A stretch of 64,000 bases of DNA from Streptomyces sp. RB17 (lineage in GTDB: Bacteria; Actinomycetota; Actinomycetes; Streptomycetales; Streptomycetaceae), in assembly GCF_009604455.1 (NCBI RefSeq), contig NZ_WEGL01000001.1, positions 992,001 through 1,056,000 on the forward strand, in the 5' to 3' direction. A program made the translations under genes and the position numbers. Positions 7,694 through 17,319 of this stretch are shown piece after piece; positions within the stretch are counted from its first letter, which is position 1, and each line of letters starts with the position of its first letter. The notes beneath the pieces were generated by a model. That model had not been told where the DNA came from. It saw only the letters and a list, made by a program, of their open reading frames with translations, and made no database searches.

Positions 7694-8278
7694 TCACAGG
7701 CCGGGGGCGCCCCACACCGGGAACCAGCGGCCGAGGTCCTGCTCGATCCGCAGATCGTTCGCGAGCGTCGCCTTCACCTGGAGCTCCAGCGCGTTGTCGC
7801 GCCGCTCGGCCGCGCCGGGCAGCGGAGCGAAGGGATAGAACGTGCCTCGCTTGTAGAGATAGACCAGCGCCAGCCTGCGGCCGCCGTCGTCCGTGAAGGC
7901 GGCCAGTGAGCACAGCAGCTGCGGGCCGAAGCCGTTGATCTCCATCGCGCTGTTCACCGCGTGCAGATCGTTCACCAGCTCCGGCAGCTGCTCGGGGCTG
8001 CGCGCGGACACCAGCCAGGAGTACCCGTAGTCGTCCCGGCGCAGCTCCACCGGCGGGCCGGAGCGGTCGGTGTCCGCGTCCAGCAGCGCCTGCACCTCCC
8101 GGTGGGTCTGCTCGAAGGCCGCGCCCTCCACCGTGGCGAAGCACACCGCGCCGGTCCCGGTCGGTGTGAAACCGGCCGCTGCCTCAAGGGTCACGGCCGC
8201 CGAGGGCAGCGCGAAGAGCTGGTCGAGATCGGGCGCGACCGGTTTCGTACGGCCCAGCAGGATGTCCAGCAGCCCCAA
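7694..8278 (-). CDS. pspAB: PspA-associated protein PspAB
   Basis: This 194-residue soluble protein starts MGLLDILLGRTKPVAPDLD and belongs to the PspAB family, which accompanies PspA-type envelope stress proteins in actinobacteria. Visible features are a mixed alpha/beta fold with RDDYGYSWLV and LVYLYKRGTFYPFAP segments, and no membrane helix or catalytic motif. Its gene lies three bases after the htpX stop, so the two are almost certainly one transcript. The matching pspA and pspAA genes lie about 39 kb away in this window. A role in membrane or cell-envelope stress is inferred from the family. Confidence 0.82.
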   Translation of the reverse strand: MGLLDILLGRTKPVAPDLDQLFALPSAAVTLEAAAGFTPTGTGAVCFATVEGAAFEQTHREVQALLDADTDRSGPPVELRRDDYGYSWLVSARSPEQLPELVNDLHAVNSAMEINGFGPQLLCSLAAFTDDGGRRLALVYLYKRGTFYPFAPLPGAAERRDNALELQVKATLANDLRIEQDLGRWFPVWGAPGL

Positions 8279-8281
8279 TGC

Positions 8282-9202
8282 TCAGCCCGCCTTCCCGGGG
8301 GTGGCGGCCTCGCCCAGCTCCGCCGAGATCCGGCCGAGCTGCTCCAGCCGCTGCTCCAGGGACGGGTGTGTGGAGAAGAACCGCTCGATGCCCGGCTCCT
8401 TCCCGGTCGCCGGGGTGAAATAGAAGGCGTTGAAGGCCTGGGCGGTGCGCAGATCCTTGGTCGGGATCCGGGCGATGTCGCCGCTGACCTTGGTGAGCGC
8501 CGAGGCCAGGGCCGACGGGCGGCCGGTGAGATGCGCGGCCGCACGGTCCGCCGCCAGCTCCCGGTACCGGGACAGCGCACGGATCAGCAGGAAGCTGATC
8601 GCGTACACCGCCGCGGAGACGCCCATGATCGCGGCGAAGACGGCGGCGGTGTTCTGGTCCCGGCGGCCCCCGCCGAAGACCTGCGAGTAGAAGGCGAACC
8701 GCACGATCAGGCCCGCCAGCACACCGAGGAAGGACGCGACCGTGATCACGGCGACGTCCTTGTGCGCCACGTGCGACAGCTCGTGCGCCAGCACGCCCTC
8801 CAGCTCGGCCGGCTCGAGCCGCCGTAGCAGCCCCGTGGTCACGCAGACCACGGCGTGGTCGGGATTACGGCCGGTAGCGAACGCGTTCGGCATGTCCATG
8901 TCGGATACGGCGACCACCGGTTTGGGCATGTCCGCGATCGCGCACAGCCGGTCGACCACCGCGTGCAGCTCGGGATACTCCTCGCGCTCCACGACCCGGC
9001 CGTGCATCGCGAACATGGCGATCCGGTCGGAGAACCAGAACTGCGCCACGAACATCGCCCCGACCACCACGACGACCAGCACCCAGGACTTCAGCAGCGC
9101 GATCAGCGCTGCGATGAAGGCCACGTACAGCAGACCGAGCAGGAACATCGTCAGACCCATGCGCACGGTCAGCCGTCGGTCGCTCCGGAAGCGGCTCTGC
9201 AT
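8282..9202 (-). CDS. htpX: Membrane zinc metalloprotease HtpX
   Basis: The 306-residue integral membrane protease degrades misfolded membrane proteins (M48 family). It has paired hydrophobic helices at residues 15-36 and 38-57. The zinc motif H140-E141-L-S-H144 follows the conserved NAFATGRNP segment. Two further helices lie at about 152-170 and 188-208, and a downstream YRELAADRAAA segment supplies the third zinc ligand Glu. The length is normal. It is cotranscribed with pspAB three bases downstream, which ties it to envelope stress. The start is the ATG at 9202; a longer upstream frame is not supported. Confidence 0.93.
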   Translation of the reverse strand: MQSRFRSDRRLTVRMGLTMFLLGLLYVAFIAALIALLKSWVLVVVVVGAMFVAQFWFSDRIAMFAMHGRVVEREEYPELHAVVDRLCAIADMPKPVVAVSDMDMPNAFATGRNPDHAVVCVTTGLLRRLEPAELEGVLAHELSHVAHKDVAVITVASFLGVLAGLIVRFAFYSQVFGGGRRDQNTAAVFAAIMGVSAAVYAISFLLIRALSRYRELAADRAAAHLTGRPSALASALTKVSGDIARIPTKDLRTAQAFNAFYFTPATGKEPGIERFFSTHPSLEQRLEQLGRISAELGEAATPGKAG

Positions 9203-9332
9203 CTTGCATCACCCCGCAGTCAGGCACTCGTCCCGCTGTCCAGTGTGCACCAGCCGACTCCCATGAACAGGTCCTGAACGGCCCTAGGAGCAGCAAAACG
9301 TACCTGTGGGTCGGCCGGCTGTCGCTGAGCGT

Positions 9333-9354
9333 CCCCGGCGCCCGAGCGCCGGGT
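9333..9354 (-). terminator. Small hairpin after the short membrane protein gene
   Basis: CCCGGCGC and GCGCCGGG form an 8-bp stem with a four-base loop just beyond the stop of the minus-strand gene to its right. No clear T run is present, so termination is likely but not certain. Confidence 0.45.
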
Positions 9355-9364
9355 ACGACCCGTC

Positions 9365-9619
9365 CTAGTACGACGATCCGAACTGCAGCAGCCCGATCAG
9401 CACGATGACCGCGATCACACAGCCGAAGACCACGGCCGTGGACGCCCATGACGCCCGGCGCGGCACCGGACCGGGGTCTGCGCGGAAGGGCGCCGGATTC
9501 GGCGGGCTCTCCTTCCAGCGCGCGGCCAGCATCCGCGCCCGGGCCGAGGGCTCCTTGTGCACGGCGGAATTGGCCCAGCGGTGATCGAACTCCCGCTCCC
9601 AGTCGTCCTGTCCCGTCAT
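9365..9619 (-). CDS. Small C-terminally anchored membrane protein
   Basis: The 84-residue protein has an acidic N-terminus (TGQDDWEREFDHRWANSAVH), an Arg/Pro-rich middle with SARARMLAARWKESPPNP, and a C-terminal hydrophobic helix (about residues 60-80, VVFGCVIAVIVLIGLLQF) ending in GSSY. This is the layout of a tail-anchored protein. The ATG at 9619 is the only sensible start. No family function is recognised. It is transcribed away from glnA and stands alone. Confidence 0.65.
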   Translation of the reverse strand: MTGQDDWEREFDHRWANSAVHKEPSARARMLAARWKESPPNPAPFRADPGPVPRRASWASTAVVFGCVIAVIVLIGLLQFGSSY

Positions 9620-9735
9620 CCCCGTTCAACCTCTCTCGTCCGGCAGGGTCAGGAGGGATGATCCCCCGGAAGTAGGAAGTCCGGGAAGCGCGAAAAAGTT
9701 CCCTCACCCGGTGTCCCACCGGCTGAAACACACCG

Positions 9736-9764
9736 AAGGCCCCCCGGCGGAGCCGAGGGGCCTT
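9736..9764 (-). terminator. Terminator of glnA
   Basis: AAGGCCCC and GGGGCCTT form an 8-bp stem, continued by CGGCGGAGCCG within the loop, immediately downstream of the glnA stop. It is flanked by A and T runs, the classical intrinsic terminator shape. Confidence 0.75.
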
Positions 9765-9778
9765 TCAGGTGGCGTCTG

Positions 9779-11188
9779 TCACACGTCGAAGTACAGCTCG
9801 AACTCGTGCGGGTGCGGACGCAGCTGCAGCGGCGCGATCTCGTTGGTGCGCTTGAAGTCGATCCACGTCTCGATCAGGTCCGGCGTGAAGACGTCGCCCT
9901 GGAGGAGGAACTCGTGGTCGGCCTCGAGCGAGTCGAGGACGGCCGGCAGCGAGGTCGGGACCTGGGCGACGTTCGCGTGCTCCTCGGGAGCCAGCTCGTA
10001 CAGGTCCTTGTCGATCGGCTCGGCCGGCTCGATCTTGTTCTTGATGCCGTCCAGACCCGCGAGAAGCAGGGCGGAGAAGGCCAGGTACGGGTTGCCGGAG
10101 GAGTCCGGGGCGCGGAACTCGACGCGCTTGGCCTTCGGGTTCGAGCCCGTGATCGGGATACGCATCGCGGCGGAGCGGTTGCGCTGCGAGTACACCAGGT
10201 TGATCGGCGCCTCGAAGCCCGGCACCAGGCGGTGGTACGAGTTCACCGTCGGGTTGGTGAAGGCCAGCAGCGACGGGGCGTGCCTGAGGATGCCGCCGAT
10301 GTAGTAGCGGGCGGTGTCCGACAGGCCCGCGTAACCGGCCTCGTCGTAGAACAGCGGGTCGCCGTTGCTCCACAGCGACTGGTGCACGTGCATGCCCGAG
10401 CCGTTGTCGCCGAAGATCGGCTTCGGCATGAAGGTCGCGGTCTTGCCGTTGCGCCAGGCCACGTTCTTCACGATGTACTTGAACAGCTGCAGGTCGTCGG
10501 CGGCGGCCAGCAGGGTGTTGAACTTGTAGTTGATCTCAGCCTGGCCGGCGGTGCCCACCTCGTGGTGCTGGCGCTCGACCTTCAGGCCGTTCTTCTCCAG
10601 CTCCAGGGAGATCTCGGCGCGCAGGTCGGCGAAGTGGTCGACCGGCGGGACCGGGAAGTAGCCGCCCTTGTAGCGGACCTTGTAACCACGGTTGTCCTCG
10701 AGGGCACCGGTGTTCCAGGCGCCCGCCTCGGAGTCGATGTGGTAGAAGCTCTCGTTCGCCGAGGTGGCGAAACGGACGCTGTCGAAGACGTAGAACTCGG
10801 CCTCCGGACCAAAGTACGCGGTGTCCGCGATACCGGTCGACGCGAGGTAGGCCTCGGCCTTCTTCGCCACGTTGCGCGGGTCACGGGAGTACTGCTCGCC
10901 CGTGATCGGGTCGTGGATGAAGAAGTTGATGTTGAGGGTCTTGTCGCGGCGGAACGGGTCCACGCGGGCCGTCGAGAGGTCGGCGCGCAGGGCCATGTCG
11001 GACTCGTGGATGGCCTGGAAACCGCGGATCGACGATCCGTCGAAGGCCAGCTCCTCGTCCGGGTCGAACGCCTCGACGGGCACCGTGAAGTGCTGCATGA
11101 CGCCCGGCAGGTCGCAGAAGCGGACGTCGACGAACTTGACGTCCTCGTCCGCGATGAACTTCTTGGCCTCGTCGGCGTTCTGGAACAT
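9779..11188 (-). CDS. glnA: Glutamine synthetase I
   Basis: This 469-residue type I glutamine synthetase makes glutamine from ammonia and glutamate and is a dodecamer in the cytoplasm. The beta-Grasp N-terminus ([20 protein letters not shown]), the FDGSSIRGF Asp latch, the [10 protein letters not shown] metal strand, [12 protein letters not shown] and [13 protein letters not shown] are all present. Tyr397 in [11 protein letters not shown] is exactly the adenylylation site, so GlnE-type control is expected. I chose the ATG at 11188, behind a strong AGGAGGAG ribosome site; the longer upstream frame is not conserved. A near-perfect GlnR box lies about 100 bp upstream. Confidence 0.97.
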   Translation of the reverse strand: MFQNADEAKKFIADEDVKFVDVRFCDLPGVMQHFTVPVEAFDPDEELAFDGSSIRGFQAIHESDMALRADLSTARVDPFRRDKTLNINFFIHDPITGEQYSRDPRNVAKKAEAYLASTGIADTAYFGPEAEFYVFDSVRFATSANESFYHIDSEAGAWNTGALEDNRGYKVRYKGGYFPVPPVDHFADLRAEISLELEKNGLKVERQHHEVGTAGQAEINYKFNTLLAAADDLQLFKYIVKNVAWRNGKTATFMPKPIFGDNGSGMHVHQSLWSNGDPLFYDEAGYAGLSDTARYYIGGILRHAPSLLAFTNPTVNSYHRLVPGFEAPINLVYSQRNRSAAMRIPITGSNPKAKRVEFRAPDSSGNPYLAFSALLLAGLDGIKNKIEPAEPIDKDLYELAPEEHANVAQVPTSLPAVLDSLEADHEFLLQGDVFTPDLIETWIDFKRTNEIAPLQLRPHPHEFELYFDV

Positions 11189-11285
11189 CCAGCTCCTCCT
11201 ACTCCCGACCGTCCTCGCCGGGGTGGTAGATCGTTCGTGCGGCCAGTGCGGTGGCACACGCTGGTCATGACCCTAGGGACGGGTG

Positions 11286-11323
11286 ATTTCTCGGGCGTGA
11301 CCCATTTGTTTCGCAGAAGTTAA
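11286..11323 (-). promoter_or_regulatory. GlnR box upstream of glnA
   Basis: On the glnA strand the order TTAAC-n6-GAAAC-n6-GTCAC-n6-GAAAT gives all four half-sites of the GlnR box with exact 6-bp spacers. This is a better match than the glnII site and agrees with known nitrogen control of glnA in Streptomyces. Confidence 0.9.
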
Positions 11324-11397
11324 CCGGCCACATGTCCACCCTAGCTCCGGGACACCCCGGCGTACCCCGGTCATTTCGGGCCCAGTACCGTGGACGG

Positions 11398-11868
11398 GTG
11401 GACAACAGGCAGGCACTCGGATCGTGGCTCTCCGGGCCCCGCGCGGCCATGGAAGAGGCCGGTGCGGACTTCGGCTACCGGGGTGAGCAGCTGGGTCTCC
11501 CGGAGGAGGGGCCGAACTCGATCGCACGCCCGGGGCGGCGGCTCGGCGCGCTCGCCGTGGACTGGGGGCTGAGCGTTCTGATCGCATACGGCCTGATCAC
11601 GAATGGCTATCGGGTGCCTGCGACGAGCAACTGGGCGCTCGGCGTCTTCTTCGTCATGAGCGTGCTGACCGTCGGCACGATCGGCTTCACCCCGGGCAAG
11701 CGTATCTTCGGCGTCCGGGTGGTGGCCCTGGAGACCGGCACGGTCAATCCGCTGCGGTCACTGCTGCGCACGGCCCTGCTGTGCCTCGCGATTCCGGCGC
11801 TGATCTGGGACCGGGACGGGCGGGGGCTGCACGACCGGCTCGCGAAGACCGTAGAGGTCCGTATCTGA
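11398..11868 (+). CDS. RDD-family membrane protein
   Basis: The 156-residue protein starts at a GTG (11398), divergent from glnA. The soluble N-terminus is followed by an RDD domain: PGRRLGALAVDWGLSVLIAY (first helix with the R...D pair), ALGVFFVMSVLTVGTIGF (second helix), the TPGKRIFGVRVV loop and a third helix ALLCLAIPALIWDRD with the late RGLHDRLAKT motif. RDD proteins are integral membrane proteins of largely unknown function, some linked to ion transport. Being next to glnA it may share the intergenic promoter region, but co-regulation is not shown. Confidence 0.85.
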   Translation: MDNRQALGSWLSGPRAAMEEAGADFGYRGEQLGLPEEGPNSIARPGRRLGALAVDWGLSVLIAYGLITNGYRVPATSNWALGVFFVMSVLTVGTIGFTPGKRIFGVRVVALETGTVNPLRSLLRTALLCLAIPALIWDRDGRGLHDRLAKTVEVRI

Positions 11869-11971
11869 CCGTTCTCGGCTGCGCGAGCAACCCCCACGCT
11901 CCCGCATCCGGCGATGGCCCGGATGCCCCCATCCGGTTGCCCGGTCACACCGCCGGCTGCATCGTCGCGGT

Positions 11972-12472
11972 ATGACCGATGCTCAGGATGTGATGGCGGC
12001 GGAGGTGACGCCGGAGGAGTTCCGGAACGCCATGGCGCGTTTTCCGTCGGGCGTGGTGGTGGTGACTGCCAGCTGCGAGGACGACACCCCGCGCGGCTTC
12101 ACGGCGAGCTCTTTCTGTTCCGTCTCCCTGGAGCCACCCCTGGTCCTGGTGTGTCTCGCGGACGCGGCCGACTCGTCGGCGGTCTTCGCGCGGTGCGACC
12201 ACTTCGCGGTGAGCGTGCTGGCGCCGGAGCATCAGCCGCTGGCCCTGCTGTTCGCCACCAAGGGCGCCGACAAGTTCTCCGACGCCCTGCTGCAGCCGAG
12301 CCCCTTCGGGCTGCCGACCGTGCGGGAGGCGCCCGTACAGCTGGACTGTGCCGCATACGCGCGTTACCCGGCCGGGGATCACACGATCCTGATCGGCCGG
12401 GTAACGGGGGTGCGGCTGGGCGAGGGTTCGCCGATGGTCTATTGCGAGCGGGAGTTCCGGCGCCTGTGCTGA
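11972..12472 (+). CDS. Flavin reductase-like (FMN-binding split barrel) protein
   Basis: The 166-residue protein fits the flavin reductase-like domain: EFRNAMARFPSGVVVVTA at the N-terminus, then GFTASSFCSVSLEPPLVLVC (FMN-binding loop with the S-x-S pattern), AVSVLAPEHQPLALLFATKG, and a late HTILIGRVTGVRLGEG strand. Such proteins supply reduced FMN to two-component monooxygenases or are small flavoproteins. No monooxygenase gene lies beside it. The start at 11972 is uncertain because the ribosome site is weak; an ATG at 11993 is an alternative. It converges with the DUF4191 gene. Confidence 0.85.
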   Translation: MTDAQDVMAAEVTPEEFRNAMARFPSGVVVVTASCEDDTPRGFTASSFCSVSLEPPLVLVCLADAADSSAVFARCDHFAVSVLAPEHQPLALLFATKGADKFSDALLQPSPFGLPTVREAPVQLDCAAYARYPAGDHTILIGRVTGVRLGEGSPMVYCEREFRRLC

Positions 12473-12492
12473 CAGGCCGGTAGCCGCGGGGC

Positions 12493-13182
12493 TCAGCGGC
12501 CCTTCGGCATCCGCATGCCCTTGGGCATGGGGCCCTTCGGCACCGGCATGTTGCTCATCAGGTCGCCCAGAGCCCGCAGTCGGTCGTTGGTGGCCGTCAC
12601 CTGGGGGCCGGTGAGCACGCGCGGGAACTTCAGCATCGTCGTGCGCAGCTTCTTCAGCTCGACCTGGCCCTCGCCGTCGCCGACGATCACGTCGTGCACC
12701 GGTACGTCCGCGACGATCCGGTTCATCTTCTTCTTCTCGGCGGCCAGCAGGCTCTTCACCCGGTTCGGGTTGCCCTCGGCGACCAGCACGATGCCGGCCT
12801 TGCCGACCGCCCGGTGCACCACGTCCTGGCTGCGGTTCATCGCCACCGCCGGAGTCGTGGTCCAGCCCCGGCCGATGTTGTCCAGCACGGCGGCCGCGGC
12901 GCCCGGCTGGCCCTCCATCTGGCCGAACGCGGCGCGCTCGGCCCGGCGGCCGAACACGATCGCCATCGCCAGCAGCGCGATCAGCAGGCCGAAGATGCCC
13001 AGGTAGACCGGGTGGCCGAGCAAGAAGCCGATCACAAGGAAGACAGCGAGGGTGCCGATGCCTACGGCCCCGAGTACAAGACCGATCTTCTTGTCGACCT
13101 TGCGGGTCATCTTGTAGGTGAGAGCGATCTGCTTCAGTCGCCCTGCGTTCGCGGCGTCCGCCGCGGTTTCCTTCCTCGCCAT
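12493..13182 (-). CDS. DUF4191 membrane protein
   Basis: The 229-residue protein has a short basic N-terminus (MARKETAADAANAGRLKQIA), two adjacent membrane helices (about residues 34-54 and 57-75), then a soluble domain with WTTTPAVAMNRSQDVVHRAVGK and VLVAEGNPNRVKSLLAAEKK. The tail is Pro/Lys/Met-rich. This is the conserved actinobacterial DUF4191 protein, usually found near lipA as here. No catalytic motif is seen. The ATG at 13182 starts the conserved N-terminus; the longer frame is unsupported. Confidence 0.85.
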   Translation of the reverse strand: MARKETAADAANAGRLKQIALTYKMTRKVDKKIGLVLGAVGIGTLAVFLVIGFLLGHPVYLGIFGLLIALLAMAIVFGRRAERAAFGQMEGQPGAAAAVLDNIGRGWTTTPAVAMNRSQDVVHRAVGKAGIVLVAEGNPNRVKSLLAAEKKKMNRIVADVPVHDVIVGDGEGQVELKKLRTTMLKFPRVLTGPQVTATNDRLRALGDLMSNMPVPKGPMPKGMRMPKGR

Positions 13183-13252
13183 GTCAGGAAGTCTACGTGG
13201 CCCCGGGAGTGCGGACGACGGCAGTGTCCGTCGGGACGGGGCCGGCGGGGGA

Positions 13253-13450
13253 TCAGGAGCGGCCGGCGGCCTGCTCCAGGACACGCTGCGCCTCGACCCG
13301 GTCCTTGGCCCGCCGGCGGTCCTCCAGCACGGAGGTCCAGGCGTTGCGCCGGGCGGTGCGCTGACCGCCGCTCATGAGCAGGGACTCGACGGCGCGGAGA
13401 GCGTCGGTGAAGGACGGGATGGCGGTGGCGCGTACGGGCGCGGCCTGCAT
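13253..13450 (-). CDS. Small basic protein of unknown function
   Basis: The 65-residue product starts MQAAPVRATAIPSFTDALRA and continues as a predicted amphipathic helix rich in Arg and Ala (TARRNAWTSVLEDRRRAKDR). It lacks Cys and membrane segments. It lies between lipA and the DUF4191 gene on the same strand, with about 70 bases to the latter, so the two may be cotranscribed. I chose the ATG at 13450, behind a GGGGGGACC-type ribosome site. No family is recognised with confidence. Confidence 0.6.
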   Translation of the reverse strand: MQAAPVRATAIPSFTDALRAVESLLMSGGQRTARRNAWTSVLEDRRRAKDRVEAQRVLEQAAGRS

Positions 13451-13506
13451 GATCGAGGTCCCCCCTCGGATCGGGTGGTGTACGAGGCGTGATACCAGAG
13501 TCACTG

Positions 13507-13547
13507 ATTGGTGTTACCAGGGCGTGTCCGACCGGTCAAACACCAAT
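13507..13547. promoter_or_regulatory. Inverted repeat upstream of the small basic protein gene
   Basis: ATTGGTGTT (13507-13515) and AACACCAAT (13539-13547) are perfect 9-bp inverted repeats 23 bp apart, in the promoter region of the minus-strand gene starting at 13450. They may be an operator for an unknown regulator. No protein partner can be named. Confidence 0.4.
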
Positions 13548-13576
13548 GAAGCCTTGATACAGAGCACTGAAACGCT

Positions 13577-13627
13577 GACGCGGCCCTGACGCCCGCCCTC
13601 ATCAGCGAGGACGGTCAGGACCGCGTC
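13577..13627 (-). terminator. Long hairpin downstream of lipA
   Basis: GACGCGGCCCTGAC and GTCAGGACCGCGTC pair over 14 positions with one mismatch, around a 23-base loop that itself contains a small CCTC/GAGG stem. It lies about 40 bases past the lipA stop and probably ends lipA transcription, although it has no T run. Confidence 0.55.
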
Positions 13628-13667
13628 GACTCGGCCATTACTGGCCAGTAGCTATTTGTGCGCGAAT

Positions 13668-14633
13668 TCACACAGCCTGCGTGGCGACGAAGGCGCCACG
13701 CTTCTCGACGGCCATCTGGTACAGGCGCCCGGCCCGGTACGAGGACCGCACCAGCGGACCCGACATCACACCGGAGAAGCCGATCTGCTCGGCCTCCTCC
13801 TTCAGCTCCACGAACTCCTGCGGCTTCACCCAGCGCTCGACGGGGTGGTGCCGGACGGAGGGGCGCAGGTACTGGGTGATGGTGACCAGCTCGCAGCCGG
13901 CGTCGTGCAGCTGCCGCAGCGCCTCGCCGACCTCCTCGCGGGTCTCGCCCATGCCGAGGATCAGGTTGGACTTGGTCACCAGGCCAAAGTCGCGGGCCTC
14001 GGTGATGACCTTCAGGGAGCGCTCGTAGCGGAAGCCGGGGCGGATCCGCTTGAAGATCCGCGGGACCGTCTCGACGTTGTGCGCGAAGACCTCGGGGCGG
14101 GCGGAGAAGACCTCGGCGAGCTGTTCCGGGACCGCGTTGAAGTCGGGGGCCAGCAGCTCCACCTTCGTACGGCCGCCCTCGCGGCCGGCGGTCTGGGCGT
14201 GGATCTGGCGCACCGTCTCGGCGTACAGCCAGGCGCCGCCGTCCTCCAGGTCGTCGCGGGCGACGCCGGTGATGGTGGCGTAGTTCAGGTCCATGGTGAC
14301 CACGGACTCGCCGACGCGGCGCGGCTCGTCACGGTCCAGGGCCTCGGGCTTGCCGGTGTCGATCTGGCAGAAGTCACAGCGCCGGGTGCACTGGTCGCCG
14401 CCGATGAGGAAGGTCGCCTCGCGGTCCTCCCAGCACTCGTAGATGTTCGGGCAGCCGGCTTCCTGGCAGACCGTGTGCAGGCCCTCGCTCTTCACGAGGT
14501 TCTGCATCTTCGTGTACTCGGGGCCCATTTTCGCCCGGGTCTTGATCCACTCGGGCTTGCGCTCGATGGGGGTCTGGCTGTTGCGGACCTCCAGGCGCAG
14601 CATCTTGCGTCCGTCGGGTGCGACTGCGGACAC
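13668..14633 (-). CDS. lipA: Lipoyl synthase
   Basis: This 321-residue radical SAM enzyme inserts two sulfur atoms into octanoyl groups on lipoyl domains. The radical SAM motif C-T-R-R-C-D-F-C is clear. The auxiliary 4Fe-4S cluster Cys set is [12 protein letters not shown], and the C-terminal RSSYRAG motif supplies the conserved RSSY Ser ligand. I chose the GTG at 14633, which begins [20 protein letters not shown]. lipB follows the same strand just upstream, with about 100 bases between them, so the pair probably acts as a unit. The substrates include the E2 enzyme encoded near 30 kb. Confidence 0.96.
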   Translation of the reverse strand: MSAVAPDGRKMLRLEVRNSQTPIERKPEWIKTRAKMGPEYTKMQNLVKSEGLHTVCQEAGCPNIYECWEDREATFLIGGDQCTRRCDFCQIDTGKPEALDRDEPRRVGESVVTMDLNYATITGVARDDLEDGGAWLYAETVRQIHAQTAGREGGRTKVELLAPDFNAVPEQLAEVFSARPEVFAHNVETVPRIFKRIRPGFRYERSLKVITEARDFGLVTKSNLILGMGETREEVGEALRQLHDAGCELVTITQYLRPSVRHHPVERWVKPQEFVELKEEAEQIGFSGVMSGPLVRSSYRAGRLYQMAVEKRGAFVATQAV

Positions 14634-14739
14634 GACCGGCTCCCTGTGACTTCGATTCTTCGGCGCACACCAGGGTACGCCCGTGCGTTTCACGCCCTGC
14701 CCGTGAGGCCAACCCCGGGACCGCAGGGCTCATTCCCGG

Positions 14740-15537
14740 TCAGGCCGTCGCCTTCTCGATCACCCGCGGCTTGAGCTCCGCGTTCTCCAGGATGTCCTTC
14801 AGGTGCTTCTCGGCCACCGGCAGGACCTCCTCGATGGTGACGTCCCGGCCCAGCTCGCCCGCGAGGGAGGCGACCCCCGCGTCCCGGATGCCGCACGGGA
14901 TGATCCGGTCGAACCACTTGTTGTCGGGGTTCACGTTGAGGGCGAAGCCATGCATCGTGACGCCCTTGGCGACCCGGATGCCGATCGCGGCGATCTTGCG
15001 GTCCTCGCGGCGCTGGCCCGCGTTGGAGGGGGCGTACTCGGGGCCGTTGAGCCGGGGGTCGAACTCGTCGTCCGTCAGTCGCGGGTCGAAGTCCAGGGAC
15101 AATCCCCCGAGCGCCGGCCGCTGCTCGACCGGGTCGCCGAGCACCCACACGCCGCTGCGGCCCTCGACCCGGGTGGTCTCCAGACCGAACTCGGCGCAGG
15201 TGCGGATCAGGGCCTCCTCCAGGCGCCGTACGTGCGCGACGACGTCCACCGGGCGCGGGAGCTTCTGGATCGGGTAGCCCACCAGCTGGCCGGGGCCGTG
15301 CCAGGTGATCTTGCCGCCGCGGTCCACGTCGATGACCGGGGTGCCGTCCAGCGGACGCTCGCTGTCCTCGGTGCGGCGGCCCGCCGTGTACACCGGGGGG
15401 TGCTCCAGGAGGATCACGGTGTCCGGGACCTCGTCGGCGAACCGTGCCGCGTGCACCCGGCGCTGCTCGTCCCAGGCTTCCTGGTAATCGACGGCATCCG
15501 CACCGAACCCCATGCGGACGAACCGCAACTCACTCAC
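14740..15537 (-). CDS. lipB: Octanoyltransferase (lipoyl-ACP:protein transferase)
   Basis: The 265-residue enzyme moves octanoyl groups from ACP to lipoyl domains, the step before LipA. It shows the family motifs [35 protein letters not shown] with the catalytic Lys, and [14 protein letters not shown] with the catalytic Cys. The GTG at 15537 opens [20 protein letters not shown], the natural N-terminus; the 78-codon upstream extension is not conserved. There is a Streptomyces-type acidic insertion ([20 protein letters not shown]). It is probably cotranscribed with lipA. Confidence 0.95.
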   Translation of the reverse strand: MSELRFVRMGFGADAVDYQEAWDEQRRVHAARFADEVPDTVILLEHPPVYTAGRRTEDSERPLDGTPVIDVDRGGKITWHGPGQLVGYPIQKLPRPVDVVAHVRRLEEALIRTCAEFGLETTRVEGRSGVWVLGDPVEQRPALGGLSLDFDPRLTDDEFDPRLNGPEYAPSNAGQRREDRKIAAIGIRVAKGVTMHGFALNVNPDNKWFDRIIPCGIRDAGVASLAGELGRDVTIEEVLPVAEKHLKDILENAELKPRVIEKATA

Positions 15538-15776
15538 GGCAAGCGCCTCCCTCAGCGACCGGTGTGTCAGGCACGTAACGCGCCCACGCCACTGTACGTC
15601 CGTCCGGCGTACGTCAGCCCTGCGGGCGTTTCTCACACGATCGGATGAATGCCTGGCGGAATGTGCGATCGCCTGCTCACTCTCCGCTACATTCGCGCCG
15701 TTCATGAGGCCATAAGGGCTGCTCAACGGCAAACCGGGCACTTCGGCGGCCCGGAAGGCAGGAGACCGCACCGCAG

Positions 15777-17246
15777 ATGACGGACCGACCCGCGCAGCGC
15801 ACCCCCAACCGCCAGCTCGCCGCGCTCATCGCAGAAGCGGGATTCTCCAACGCGGGTCTGGCCCGTCGCGTCGACCAGCTCGGCCTGGAGCACGGGCTGG
15901 ACCTCAGATACGACAAGACCTCGGTCACCCGCTGGCTGCGCGGACAGCAGCCGCGCGGTACGACCCCCGCCCTCATCGCCGAGGTCTTCACGCGCCGGCT
16001 CGGGCGCCGGCTCACGGCCCAGGATCTCGGCCTGGACGCCTGCGCGCCGGTGTACGCGGGGCTGGAGTTCGCGGCCACCCCGGAGGAGGCCGTCGACATC
16101 GTCAGCGGGCTGTGGCGCAAGGACTCCGGCAGCCACGCCGAGCTGCGCAAGATCGCGTTCACCCCGGCGGGGCTCGTGGTGCCCAGCCGGGACTGGCTGA
16201 TCGGCAAGGCCGACGACAAGGTGGCCCGCGAACAGGTAGCCCGGGTTCCCGCGCAGGGCCGCGCGGCGCCGGCCAAGCCCCCGGGCCGGCCTGCGCTCGC
16301 GGTCCCGCCCCGGGCGCGCGGGCACGCCGAGCGCGCCCCCGGCAACAGGGTCACGGGCGGCGACATCAACGCGCTGCGCTCGGTCGGCGAGCTGTTCCGC
16401 ACCCTCGACGACCGGTACGGCGGCGGCCACGCCCGGCAGGCCCTGGTGCGCTACCTGGAGCACGAGTGCGAGCCGATGCTCCGCGGCAGCTACGACGAGC
16501 AGACCGGCCGCAAGCTGTTCGCCGCGGCCGCCGACCTCACCCGGCTGGCCGGCTGGACCTCGTACGACATCGCCGCCCACGGACTCGCCCAGCGCTACTT
16601 CGTGCAGGCTCTGCGGCTCGCCCAGGCGGCCGGTGACCGGGCGTACGGCTCCTATGTCCTGGTCACCATGAGCCGCCAGGCGGTCTACCTCGGCCACGGC
16701 AGGGAGGCCGTGCAGCTGGCCCGGGTCGCCCAGCAGGGCGCGGGGACCGGTGGCCCGCCGGTCGTGCAGGCGCTGCTGCACGCCTCCGAGGCGCGGGCGC
16801 ACGGCGTGCTCGGGGAGGTGCGGGCGTGCACGGCGGCGCTCGTGCGGGCCGAGCGCGCTCTGGAGGCGGCCCGGCCCGGGGACGAGGTGCCGTACTGGGC
16901 CAGGTTCTTCGACGAGGCGCAGCTCGCCGACGAGTTGGGGCACTGCCACCGGGATCTGCAGCAGTTCCGGGCCTCCGCCCAGCACGCCGAGCGTTCGCTC
17001 CAGCTCCGCGCGCCCTCCTACGCCCGCAGCCGGCTCTTCTGCCGCGTCGTCCTCGCCACGGCCCGCCTCGGCCTCGGCGAGCTCGACCAGGCGTGCGCGC
17101 TGGCCGCGGAGGCGGCGGGGCAGGCCGCGGAAATGCGGAGCGCTCGGGCGATCGAGTACGTGAGGGACTTCGAGCGCCGGCTCGAGCCGTACCGGGACGC
17201 GGCACCGGTGCGGGGGTATCGGGAGAAGGTGGCGGCGTTGGGGTAG
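15777..17246 (+). CDS. HTH/TPR-type transcriptional regulator (NsdA-like)
   Basis: The 489-residue protein has an N-terminal helix-turn-helix-like segment (about residues 12-75; [20 protein letters not shown], then [14 protein letters not shown]), a low-complexity Ala/Pro linker (about 150-190), and a long all-helical C-terminal half. The latter has a TPR-like pattern ([28 protein letters not shown]-type helices). This layout matches the Streptomyces family that includes NsdA, a negative regulator of differentiation and antibiotic production. Orthology with NsdA itself is not claimed. It is divergent from lipB, and 240 bases separate the two starts. Confidence 0.75.
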   Translation: MTDRPAQRTPNRQLAALIAEAGFSNAGLARRVDQLGLEHGLDLRYDKTSVTRWLRGQQPRGTTPALIAEVFTRRLGRRLTAQDLGLDACAPVYAGLEFAATPEEAVDIVSGLWRKDSGSHAELRKIAFTPAGLVVPSRDWLIGKADDKVAREQVARVPAQGRAAPAKPPGRPALAVPPRARGHAERAPGNRVTGGDINALRSVGELFRTLDDRYGGGHARQALVRYLEHECEPMLRGSYDEQTGRKLFAAAADLTRLAGWTSYDIAAHGLAQRYFVQALRLAQAAGDRAYGSYVLVTMSRQAVYLGHGREAVQLARVAQQGAGTGGPPVVQALLHASEARAHGVLGEVRACTAALVRAERALEAARPGDEVPYWARFFDEAQLADELGHCHRDLQQFRASAQHAERSLQLRAPSYARSRLFCRVVLATARLGLGELDQACALAAEAAGQAAEMRSARAIEYVRDFERRLEPYRDAAPVRGYREKVAALG

Positions 17247-17281
17247 CCGGTTGCCACTCGCCGTCGTGGGTTGCGGTCGTT

Positions 17282-17317
17282 CGCTTGGTGACGCGCCGTC
17301 GCTTGGTGACGCGCCGT
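17282..17317. repeat. 18-bp direct duplication
   Basis: The 18-mer CGCTTGGTGACGCGCCGT occurs twice head to tail, directly after the regulator gene and before the dispersed repeat. It may reflect slippage. Confidence 0.7.
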
Positions 17318-17319
17318 CG

